Shown piece after piece: positions 1 through 9,681 of a stretch of DNA of 64,000 bases. The first letter of the stretch is position 1, and each line of letters starts with the position of its first letter. Source of the DNA: Arthonia radiata (Eukaryota > Ascomycota > Arthoniomycetes > Arthoniales > Arthoniaceae); the NCBI GenBank assembly GCA_002989075.1, contig PSQN01000017.1, positions 2,177,453 through 2,241,452 on the forward strand, in the 5' to 3' direction. A program made the position numbers and the translations under genes. Under the pieces are notes generated by a model. The model worked only from the letters and a program-made list of their open reading frames with translations, did not search any database and was not told the origin of the DNA.

Positions 1-696
1 CACCCTGTCAGATGGATCGTCAGCGCACGATCACAACAGGCGGTATACAGAATTGTATGCGATGCTGTGTGACAAAGCTAAGATTGAAGACCACGTCTCC
101 AAGCTTGTGCGTATGGAGAGAACAATCTGGTACTGACCTGTAACCAAAAGTTATCCGCGAACCAGCCGAAGCCACAGAGCACGAAAAGCTCCCATTGGTA
201 TCGGCCCATACCCATGTCTTGTATGGCCTTGTTGATGACCTTGGATTTGCCTACCAGACGTCAGCGTCTGTCGTTATCCGTCCATGGGTCTGCGCACTGG
301 GCGGGAAGAGAAATGTGAAGGAGGGCATGTCTTCGTCTGAAGGCGTCTAGGGATCAATCAACATTACGTACGATCGTAAGCGGTATTGCTAGCACCGAAA
401 GCCGACAAGTCACCATCAATCTCAGACCTCAAGCCCTCGATGGTGTGAATGTCGTATGCGGCAACGCTGGACCGACGGGGGTGACCCTCGAACCCATTGT
501 CATCAGAGCCGGAGCCAGAACCCTTCTCGGCATCACCAATGTCAATGGTTTTTTCGCCGTCTTTCTCGGCCTTCTCGACAACAGAGTGATGCCGCTGAGC
601 GTGCTCGAGCGGGATGATACAATGCTTGTAGTCCTCGGTCGAGACGGTCTTGAACTGGCGGGCGAGGAAGTGGGGTAGATACTTGTGGAAAGGCAT
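1..696 (-). CDS. MFS transporter, N-terminal part (cut by window edge)
   Basis: This is the 5' end of a major facilitator superfamily transporter of the fungal SVOP-like type; the rest lies outside the window. Three exons can be read: 372-696, 138-250 and 1-4, with donors GTACGT and GTCAGT and TAG/CAG acceptors. Exon 1 encodes a charged cytoplasmic N terminus that ends with an IHTIEGLRSEIDGD segment. Exon 2 continues with a KSKVINKAIQDMGMGRYQW segment, and the first membrane helix starts at FVLCGFGWFADNFWLQ. This order (conserved lead-in, GxGRYQW, first helix with a D) is how the family begins. I chose the ATG at 696, which gives MPFHKYLP; an in-frame ATG at 738 would add 14 residues. The substrate cannot be deduced. 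Confidence 0.85.
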
Positions 697-738
697 GATG
701 GCTGTTGAATCGGTGGAAGCTGTGAAGCTAGGTATCAA

Positions 739-2359
739 CGGGTTTCAAATTGGGTTGGAGAGGAATTTTGGTGCTTTGGCGACAAGAGAGCTACTGTCGA
801 ATGGCGACAGGCGCTGGTGCTGTGGGCGAATGCTGCTGGTGGGCTATGTCACGGATGCTGGCGATGTCGACTCAACTGTTGCTGTTCACTGCTCTAGCGA
901 CGAGAAACAGCAAGGTGATGTGGTGCTCTGGTGGTGCTGTGGGCGCAAGTTCAGAGATAGTAGTCGGGGGAGTACGTGTGGAGAGTGCTCAGACTGCGAG
1001 AGCGCAGGAGGAGTCGAAGTTTGGAGCTGGCGCTATCGTGCTGCGTCAGAGCGAAGACGCTGAATTGTTGCTGTGGGGTTTTTGACACGACAGCCGTGGA
1101 TGCTGGTCACGTAGAGCTCAATGTTGGATGTGTATGGAATTGAGGAGCGCTGAGACTGATTCTCGATTACGCTACAGAATGTGAGGGCTCAAGCAGCAGC
1201 TGGATGGCGCTGCGTGCTTGTCAATGATGAGTCTGTAGGAAGGGCGACGGGTGGCGTAGTCGCTGAAGAAGAGAGGAGAAGGCTTGGGCAGAGAGGGCGG
1301 TGTAGAAAAGCGACAGTGTCTGCGCCAAGAGAAAAGGCATCGGCCATCTGAGGCTAAGAGAATTTGTGCGCATGCCCACGAGTCTCGAATTGAAGATTGC
1401 GGTGATGCTCCAGCCTCGAGCCGCGCCCGCTCAGACCCAACCCCCACTCGCCGCCGCCATGCACGCGAGCGATAGGACCGTTCGCCGCGGCGATGCTCCG
1501 ACTCGCTCACTCCGCTCTCTGCTCGTGTGGGACCTCGACTTGGCGTGTCCCACCTTCGCTCCTCTCAACACTCACAGCTTCGGCTTTGCCTCGGACCAGA
1601 ATACGGAAGCATCGTCTCTATTCGGTGTTCAATCGCTATCGTGCATCTCAATGAGGAGATTGAGATCAGCATCACGCAATGACAGCTGCGAGTCGGACTG
1701 TAGTTATCCGCTAGATGGAACAGGGAAGGTGCGCGTCTGTGCGAGGCTGACACTAAGTCTTGGGTCACTTGGCCGTGTTGGTTGCGCCCTTGTCACGAGA
1801 CATGTCTCTGCGATGAATGAGGCTGAATGGATCCTTGCGGATTCATGTCTTGCGATTACGTCCGCGAAATTCGAATACACGGTATTGAGGATGCCAGTTT
1901 CTTAGGGGCGACTTGTCGAGAGCGCAGCACTTCCAGAATCAAAAGCTCTGGTGGGAAATGTGGGCATCTTGTGAGCTCATTGGCAAACGAGGTAACGCGT
2001 CGGCATCCCGCTTATTCCAATGCATGGACGCATATGCAGTCGAAACAGCTATCATTTGATTGGAGTATGAGTTCTTTGAGGAGGGAGGCAGAATGTCACA
2101 CGACACCATAAAGCTTATCCCGCAAGAGAGAAATTGGTGTAGAGTGCATCTTCGTGATTTCGTGTGCTATCTCTTTTGATGAGCAGTGCCTCGCAGACTG
2201 CAAACATCCACATAAGAAGCGCCCCCACGATTGCGACTTCTGAAGTATCGACGTTTGCAGTAGCCATTGGGTTGCTAGCATATGTTGGCCCCCATCGGCT
2301 TTTGACACTCGCATGTACATCGACGTTCAGGCGGCGCAGAGGTTTGCTTGAGGTGTTGC
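739..2359. other. intergenic, upstream of the MFS transporter
   Basis: About 1.6 kb separates the MFS start from the stop of the next gene. It has short open frames on both strands with no recognisable protein and no good splice structure. A GGTGCTGTGGGCG word occurs twice near 810-950. I see no gene here. Confidence 0.5.
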
Positions 2360-2835
2360 CTATCCGTGGGGAACTGAGCCTCCCTGGGAAGAATTCTTGT
2401 CGCCCATTCTTCCTTTAGTCTGTAGATAGCTGCGTCAGTCTCATGTGCGCCAATATGATCATCCCGCTTGGCTTACGTCTCGGTCCTGGGCATCGCCCTC
2501 TTGCAAGATCTTTGCTACGACATCATCTTCATTGTGCGTGCCAAACTCATCGTCCAATTGCTGATTCGACGCAGTGTCGTAAGGGCCCTGAGTGCCATGT
2601 CTGCGCCCACGTCAGTCGTCCGGTTTCAGCGCAGTCTTCCAGTGCGGAGCTTTACTGACTTATGGGTGACCTTGACTGCTTCGTTCTTCTTGATCTGAGC
2701 AAACTCGGCCATGGCAATCGTCTTGTCGTTGCGCCACTCGTCGAGGCGCGCTTTGTCGTCGATGAAGACAATAAAGTCGTCGTCCTTGCCCTTGTAGTGG
2801 ACGAGGCTTGAGACTCCTGCTTCTCCACGAGGCAT
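2360..2835 (-). CDS. Rtc3/SBDS-N-terminal-domain-like small protein
   Basis: A single-domain fungal protein related to yeast Rtc3 (YHR087W), which resembles the N-terminal FYSH domain of the ribosome maturation factor SBDS and is linked to RNA metabolism and stress. Exons are 2660-2835, 2477-2600 and 2360-2419 (donors GTCAGT and GTAAGC), giving 119 residues. Exon 1 holds the typical start MPRGEAG, then VHYKGKDDDFIVFID and an EWRNDKTI segment. Exon 2 gives VTHKHGTQG, then DEFGTHNEDDVVAKILQEG, both family hallmarks. Exon 3 gives a short polar tail with a GDKNSSQGG stretch. The ATG at 2835 is preferred over one at 2883 because homologues begin MxRGxxG. The protein is normal in length, and its exact role in filamentous fungi is not established. 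Confidence 0.85.
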
Positions 2836-3398
2836 GTTGTTCACTGGTTTTGAGGGCTGGAGCTGTTCAGATGTGTTGCTCAAGGTGTTGTTGTGAGTGA
2901 TGGAATTGCAAGATGACTTGAATGGAGTTCGAAGGGCTTAGGCAGGTGTTTGTTTTGATCGTAGAGCGTCCCAAACAACCGTGCCTACGTCATCTTACCA
3001 ACACGTGATCTAATATCCCTGCCGTAACAGAGCTGGCCTTGTCCCAGCTTGTCGACTGCAAGGCGGTCAACACTAGCAGTGAGGTCTTACTTATCTGATT
3101 CTCGTTTCTTGCATTTACGGCATTGTCGAGGATGAGCCACCTGTCACAGCCAAGGCGTGTGCCAGCTTGGCAGGAAGGTGCCCGATCATTCAATGGGGCG
3201 GCGGAACACGTCAAGGGCGCGCATAGTTGACTCTGCCACTCTGCCTAGGGCAGCTGAAATAGCGTTCGCGGTTCATAGATCATGCGATTTCACTATATAA
3301 TCGCTAAAGCTGTACAATGGTCGTTCCCGACCCCTATAAATGGATATATTGCCCTCCGAAACGCCTTCATGCTCATCTCCAATCATCACTTTCATGCC
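2836..3398. other. intergenic, upstream of the Rtc3-like gene
   Basis: Contains the 5' region of the Rtc3-like gene and the 3' region of the permease. No coding frame with support was seen. Confidence 0.5.
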
Positions 3399-5300
3399 TT
3401 ATGCAATCCAGAACCATATGCGCTCAATGATGTTGCGTGGCACACGCTCAGGGAAGTAAAGATTGTCGATTGCTTCTTTTCCGGTCCATAAGTCGCATTC
3501 GCTGGCCTTGACGATCTTCGTCTTCTTGAAGAGCTTCCAGCCGAACAAAAGGCCGAAGTAGATCGGCACGCCAATGTACGCGGTGAAGAAGTCAACAAAT
3601 GCGAAGTTGCCCTTGGTGAAGACCTTCCAGCCGTTGAAGATGAGAATGACCGAGAAGAAGACCAACGCGATCCATGCAATGTAAGGCTGCCCACGAGCCT
3701 TGAATGGCTTGAGATGCAGCGCGTTCTGTGCTTTCAGTGCGCCGTTGAACTTGATCGATGCGATGAGGATGGAGAACCAGGTGAAGCAGTTGGCAATAGT
3801 TGTCAGATTGAGGAACCAGCTGAAGACCTTGCCAGAGCCACTGCCTACGGCAAGGTATGAAAGCAACGATATTGATGCGGTGACGATAACGCACCAGTAG
3901 GGTACTCCCCCCTTGTTGCACTTGAGGAAGATCTTGGGGGCTTGTCCGTTCTGTGCCAATCCGTACAGGAAACGAGAGCCGCTGTACAAGAAAGCGTTCC
4001 CTGCAGAAGAAGCCGAGATGAGGATGATAGCGTTGATGATGCTGGGAAGGGCTTGGATCTTGAGAAGAACCGCCGAGATGACCCATGGCGATGCGCGCGT
4101 GCCATCAGAGACGAGGTCGTCTGTATCGTAGGGTACCAGGACACCGATCGCAAGAGAGCCGAGGAAGTAGAAGAAGAGGATTCGCCAAAAGATACGTTTG
4201 ACGGCCTTGGGGATATTTCGGCGTGGATCTTCGGTCTCACCCGCTGCAATGGCGACGGACTCAACACCACCGTAACTGAACGCAGCGTTGACCAACGTCG
4301 AAAAGAAGGATAAGAAGCGGCCCCCGTCGCCGGAGGCAATGGTGGGGGGCATGTAACCAGGCGAAACCCAGTAGCGGAAGCCCAGTCTGTCGTGAAGGGG
4401 GTTGCCACCCAAATCAGCGATAAAAGCATAGATGATCAAGCCTAGGCATTGATATCAGCAGGCCAATCTTAGAATAATAGCAACATTATCCAGCGACCAC
4501 TCACCGAAAATACCGAGCACCTTGATGCCCGCAAACCAGAACTCGACCTCTCCATAAATCTTGACGGCAAAGATGTTCAATGAGATGATGAGAATGATCT
4601 CGAGGGTGATCCAAGGCGCGGGGCTGATGTCGGGAGCCCAAAACCCAATCAACGATGCCGCGGCGCTGATCTCAGCACATTGTGTGATGGCGTTACAGTA
4701 CCATTGGTTCCAACCGACCGCGAAGCCAAGAGCTGGATCAGCAAATCGAGCACAGTATTGTGGAATGGCGCCTGGAAGCGGTAGCCAGGTTGCCATCTCG
4801 CCCTAGAATTTGTAAGCGGGCAATTCCGTATCGCGGAGGACAGCATGACGCTTACCAAGGACATCATCATGAAGTAGATGGCGATACCCGTGATAGAGTA
4901 TCCGAGGAGAATGGACAAAGGGCCTGTTTTCAGGTGGTAAGTATGGTCGCACTTCAGTATGCACAGGTCTCTACGTTGGAGAGCTCACCAAAATTGTACA
5001 GCGCCTGACCGATACCGAGGAAAAGACCAGTTCCGATGGCACCACCAAGCGCGATGAATTGTACGTGTCGTGCCTGTCAAAGCTTGTCAGCGGGAACATC
5101 GTCAGACAGCAACTGTAGCAACATACCTTCAAGCCACGATTGACGTATCCATATTGCTCTGCAGACTCAACAGAGCCAAACATCTCTCGAGCTTCAGCAT
5201 TCTCTGAAGCTCGTCGGTGGTACGCGACCGAGCCCTGGCGCGGCTTTTCAGTGTCGACGACGTCGCCGTCGTGGACGTCGTAGGCATTCTTCTCGTCCAT
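3399..5300 (-). CDS. amino-acid permease (APC superfamily, YAT family)
   Basis: A plasma-membrane amino-acid/proton symporter of the yeast amino-acid transporter family. Five exons (5127-5300, 4989-5073, 4856-4923, 4505-4802, 3399-4441) join in phase to 555 residues, normal for the family. The N-terminal cytoplasmic tail ends at RGLKARHVQFIALGGAIGTG, the canonical first-helix motif. GPLSILLGY, a GEMATWLPLPG loop and NQWYCNAITQCAEISAAA in helix 3 follow. The VESVAIAAGETEDPRRNIPKA segment after helix 6 and the STLVNAAFSYGG helix are also typical. The C terminus is cytoplasmic and ends near ERIWFWIA. The ATG at 5300 starts MDEKNAY; an in-frame ATG at 5399 is less likely because the extra residues are serine/alanine rich. 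The substrate range cannot be told from sequence. Several GATA words lie upstream, which would suit nitrogen control. Confidence 0.93.
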
Positions 5301-6443
5301 GGCGAAGGCGGATGCGGCAGTAGAGGTCGATGGACTGGCTGAAGGAGAAAAGAGACGTGGGGAACAGGCCCCGGAAAAGGTAAAGACAAGAGACCTCAAC
5401 GGTGGTGCAGAGAGAAGAGATGAGGGGGAAAAGACAAGGTAATTAACGAACGCAGATCCACTCAGGCCACGCTACGCAGTGTCAAGGTCGTCGCGTGCGG
5501 GCATGTAAAATCTTAACCCAAGGAGCGGAGCTGGGACGGCCAGTGCGCGGCGAATGCAACATCGAACAGAGACGCTTGCCGTGCTTGTGCAGCTTCGAAA
5601 CTCTGTGGAAGTCATGCTGCAGCGACATGCTGATAGCAGTGATAGCGGCGACAAGTCGATAGTACGGACATGCCATCGAAGTGGAATGAAGGGGGAAGCT
5701 GATTGGCGGTGCTGGGTCGCATTGGAATTGCTAGCACCCTCCCCATACCCTAGACGTCCGACCGAAAACGCCACATCCGGTCTGGCGCGCGAATGGGCGC
5801 CAAATGCCGTCGCTAGTCTCAGCCCAGCAATCTTCTAGAAGCCCGGCTGGTCTTCTGCCGTTCCCTCGCTCGTTCGCATACCCACTTGCGCCACTTCCTC
5901 GTCATCTAGACGTCTTCTCTGGCGATAAGGACCCTCCACAGAGATTCCGAGTGTCTCAACACTTGATATGTGTCGCAAACTTGATAGGAAGGCCTGAGGT
6001 GGGTACTTTCGCACGTGGCCGTCGCGATGTTGGATCTTTGCGACGTTCAGTCGCTGTCATCTCGAATCAAGCAATCGCCCAGCACCGTTGCGATGTCAAG
6101 CTTCTCTCTCGCCAGGTAGCAGTTCGCCGGCATATGCTATTGCAAACACTGGATTCTTTTTCGTTCGTTCGGACAAGACCTCCGCGCAACGAACATGCAT
6201 AAGCAAAAGAGGCAACAGCTCGCATGCCTTTAACGTTGCAGTAGTCATACCCGAAGCGAGATCTCGCTACCACCGAAATACTTGGCGCTGCCGTGGTATT
6301 ATCAGCTAGCGCATCGATCCAAGACACTCATCCTGGCTTAACAGATTTGTCGCGGAATAGAACTGCTAGGGGCTAGAGTTATCGTTATATTACATTATTA
6401 TGTCTCAAGCAGGTTGCAGAGGCTGTGCAGGAGCGGACGCTCC
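5301..6443. other. intergenic, permease promoter region
   Basis: About 1.1 kb between the permease start and the Clr2 stop. GATA-type words occur near 5633, 5643, 5924 and 5981, consistent with GATA-factor nitrogen regulation but too common to prove it. No gene was seen. Confidence 0.4.
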
Positions 6444-9129
6444 CTATTCATCTTTGCTCGCCGTTCGAGGCTTCTTTGACTCAGGTGCTATCGCCCAACC
6501 CAAGGCATTCACCAGACTACCACCCACCTTCGCGATTGACGACGTCTTGCTCCTCGCTACCCCTTTAACGTCTTCGTCTTCTACGGAAGATGCCTCATCT
6601 GCTTCGTCGACTCCGGCAACGCTTCGACTGCGCTTGCGCGAGTCTCTGCTCAAGCCGAAACGGGCATTGATCTCATCCTCGTCCTCTTCTGCTTCTTCCT
6701 CGTCGTCTTCGTCTTCACTGCCTCCATCATCTTGCGAATCTTCAGCCTCTTCGGATGATTTCTTATCAAGCGTCGATGGAACATCGGCACGGTCTTGCGT
6801 CGAATAATCTTGCAGTTCCTCGGAAGGAGTCGCAGACGGTCGTAGACGCTGTCGGCCATTCGCAGGAGTGTCTGTGCGCACTGGCGCTGGGCTGTCCTTC
6901 GCGTCTTCATCAGCTTCTGTAGTAGGCACAGCGCTGTCTCTGTTGGCCTGGCTGGCCTTCTGATTAAGCTTGTATTTGTCGAATTTGCCTGCGGTGTTCG
7001 AAAGCATCCTGGTAGCGGATGTCCTAGTTATAGATGTGGTCAGTATAATACTACAAGTAGCGAGTAACTAGATGCATAATTTATGTTGTGCTTACCAATC
7101 ATCGAGCCTGTCCTCGTCGCGCTCGGGATCATGCCTACTAAGTAAGACCCCGTTCAGTTCCGCGATCTCTAATGCCTCTCCACGGTTGTCTGCCCAGTAT
7201 AGCGATTTGTCTGGGAGTACCCGCTTGTCGTGATCTCTAGCATAGTTACGAGCCTGATCGTGTCCAGCGAGACCCAGGGATAGTGATGGGACAGAGCTCC
7301 TCTCACCGCTGGAGGTTGGGAACCAAAGCTGAATCGACTCCGCCTCAAAGCATCGGCCGAGGACCTTCTTTAGAGGCGCCCGAGCACTCTTTCTGGGGTC
7401 GTGGCGGTGATAAAGTGTGTATCCTTTGAGTCCCTGCGGTAACGCATGCTCCTCTTGCTTGGTCAGGCGCTCAGGGATATTCCGCCAAGTGCGCGTGCGA
7501 TCCGTGGTGTATAGCTTTCCATACAGCCAGACTGTCGAATTGTAAGGGTGCTTGTCGTCGTCGTCATCGCTCGTTGACGTATCGAGATTGCTCAACTCCA
7601 GCACTACAGACGTAATGTGCAGCACGTCAGTGACCTCTTGGCCGGAATCTGGTAGAATGCGCACAGCGTCTCCAGTAACCCATAGCTCCGCTCCCACGTA
7701 GACACCTTTGCAGTTGATTTGCGCTTTTGGCCACGTGCCTGAAAAAGCATACTTCTCCATTAAGGAGAAAGACGCCATAGCTGTTCGGACGTTGTGTATC
7801 GTCGGATGCCAAGTAGACTCGGGAATACCACGGAGAAATTCTTGCCAGAAGGTAAATGGGCGTATCCAGTGTAGTGGAACATATTTGTATTGCTTCGATG
7901 CGGACTTGTCGCTGTGGCCAGGCTTAGGTAGGGGCTCGATTCGGAACCCAGCGAGAGCAGAATTCCTCGTCTTGTTCGAGGGGACTAAAATGTCTTCAAG
8001 CTGCACGGGGGCGTTTTGAGCGACAACGCCAGCCTCCCACCTATACCAAACGTTAGCTCTGAAGAGAAACAGGAGTCGCAATCCCCTTGTTAGAGATTCC
8101 ACCACTTGGGTCCGGGTACATACCTTGGGAAGTTTTGGAACTGTTGTGTGTTCAGATCGAAGATCTTGTACTCGCCGCTCTCGTCTTCCCGGCAGATTTC
8201 AGACTCGTCATCCAAAAAGCGAACAAACAGAACCAGCTCTCCGACCCGCGGCACGAAAGAAGCATGCTTAGGCAGGGCGTTCAGCAAGCGCGGCAGGCTC
8301 CCTCGTTCAGATCTCCAATCCATTGACAGCTCCTCGTTGAAGTCGGTCTCGAGCTGACCCTGACGCTTAAGGCGGTCAATAAGGATGCGGAGAGTATCCG
8401 GTACGTGCTCATCATCTTGATAAGCTGGGACGACCTGTGTCGGAGGCTTAGTACTGGGCTTCGGCTTGAAACCAGGCTTTCGCCCTGGACCCGGCTTAAC
8501 ACTGGCTGGTCGTGCTGGAAGGTTCGCTCTCATTGGTAAAGATGGACCACCAACGGCGTTGCAGACTGTGCACGGGCAGTCTCTCATATCTTTACCATCC
8601 ATCAAGTGTAAGAAGTGGGGGAAGAAACGGTTGGGCGAGTCGAAGTACTTCTACACGCCTCAATGTTAGCTCGTGTAGTCTGATCAGAGCTTGATATTGA
8701 TCACAAACCTGTATCCGGGAGCCGAAGAGACGTTTGTCGGTCTAAAATAGCGTCAGCGCGTTCTTATCTTACCAGAGCAGGGCCACTACTCTTGCCAATT
8801 TAGTCCCAGCGACACCAGTCTTTCGCTGCTTTTCGAAGAGCGCATAGCCGTGGGGTAACTTGTCCAAGCGATATGTGGCACCTGCTCGAATTAGCAGGCT
8901 TACCTTAGGCAAGACCAACAAGGAGACGACCACAAGAAGGGCAGCGACTAGAAGGAGAAGTCGACATACCGCTAGCAATAGGCTTTCCCTGCGCTTTCAG
9001 CCAGAGAACAGCCAGCTTCTCGAGATAGATAGTAGGGGGATTGATGATGGTCCATTCGGTGTCTTTCGGCCGATGTGAAGGATCACCGTCGGAGTGGTTA
9101 GTGATAGGAACGATTTGAGTCGGAGCCAT
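6444..9129 (-). CDS. clr2: transcription-silencing protein Clr2
   Basis: A homologue of fission yeast Clr2, a subunit of the SHREC histone-deacetylase/remodeller complex acting in heterochromatic silencing. Exons are 8970-9129, about 8790-8881, 8709-8741, 8124-8650, 7096-8040 and 6444-7023, giving about 776-778 residues. The N-terminal Clr2 region has EKLAVLWLKAQGKP, a RLDKLPHGYALFEK segment, then KYFDSPNRFFPHFLHLM and a CPCTVC zinc-knuckle-like end. The C-terminal Clr2 domain begins near FVPRVGELVLFVR and holds VPLHWIRPFTFWQEF and GVYVGAELWVTGD, closing at DEDRLDDW. The tail is acidic, with a long D/E run. The third exon is only 33 nt. The donor of exon 2 is uncertain: GTAGTG at 8789, or a GC donor at 8795; both keep frame. 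The ATG at 9129 fits the family start. Confidence 0.9.
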
Positions 9130-9681
9130 CGCGTGATATCGGCAGCAGAGGTCGTTATCAAATTTCTGTTGTGTAAGGTGGTCGGTTTGCGATCAGATTT
9201 AGCAGCAGACCATAGCGCGTCTATGGCGAGGGGGCAAACCTCACGGCAGAAATGTTCATGCTTATAGGTCCACCAGATGAAGTGGCAACGAAGAGCAAAC
9301 GTCGGCCCTCAGAGCGCCGGCTGTATCCTATACTTAGCGCTACTTAGCGCAACGAGTTGGTGATGATGGTGAGCATGGCCATGGAAGGGTGCGTAGCTGT
9401 GCTTTATTTTGCTTCAGGGCATTTGCTAGCCAGATTAGATGAGACGACGCGGTGAGAAAGCGTTTGCACATGGCAAAAGAAGGTAATCGACGCGAAGTGA
9501 AGTTGAAATGCATGGCGAGGAACACAGGGTAGCACATGTGCGCTCAAAGAGGAAAGAACGCGAAGATGTGGTCAGCATATGCGAGGCGATTATCGAATGT
9601 CAAAAGCGAGGCAAGCACGAGACGATCTCAACGTATTATGTTGGTGAACGCAAATAATGTACAAAGGTCGACAGTGGTCCG
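9130..9681. other. intergenic between clr2 start and HRD3 stop
   Basis: About 550 bp holding the clr2 upstream region. A short direct repeat ACTTAGCGCT/ACTTAGCGCA lies near 9334-9353. No gene was seen. Confidence 0.4.
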
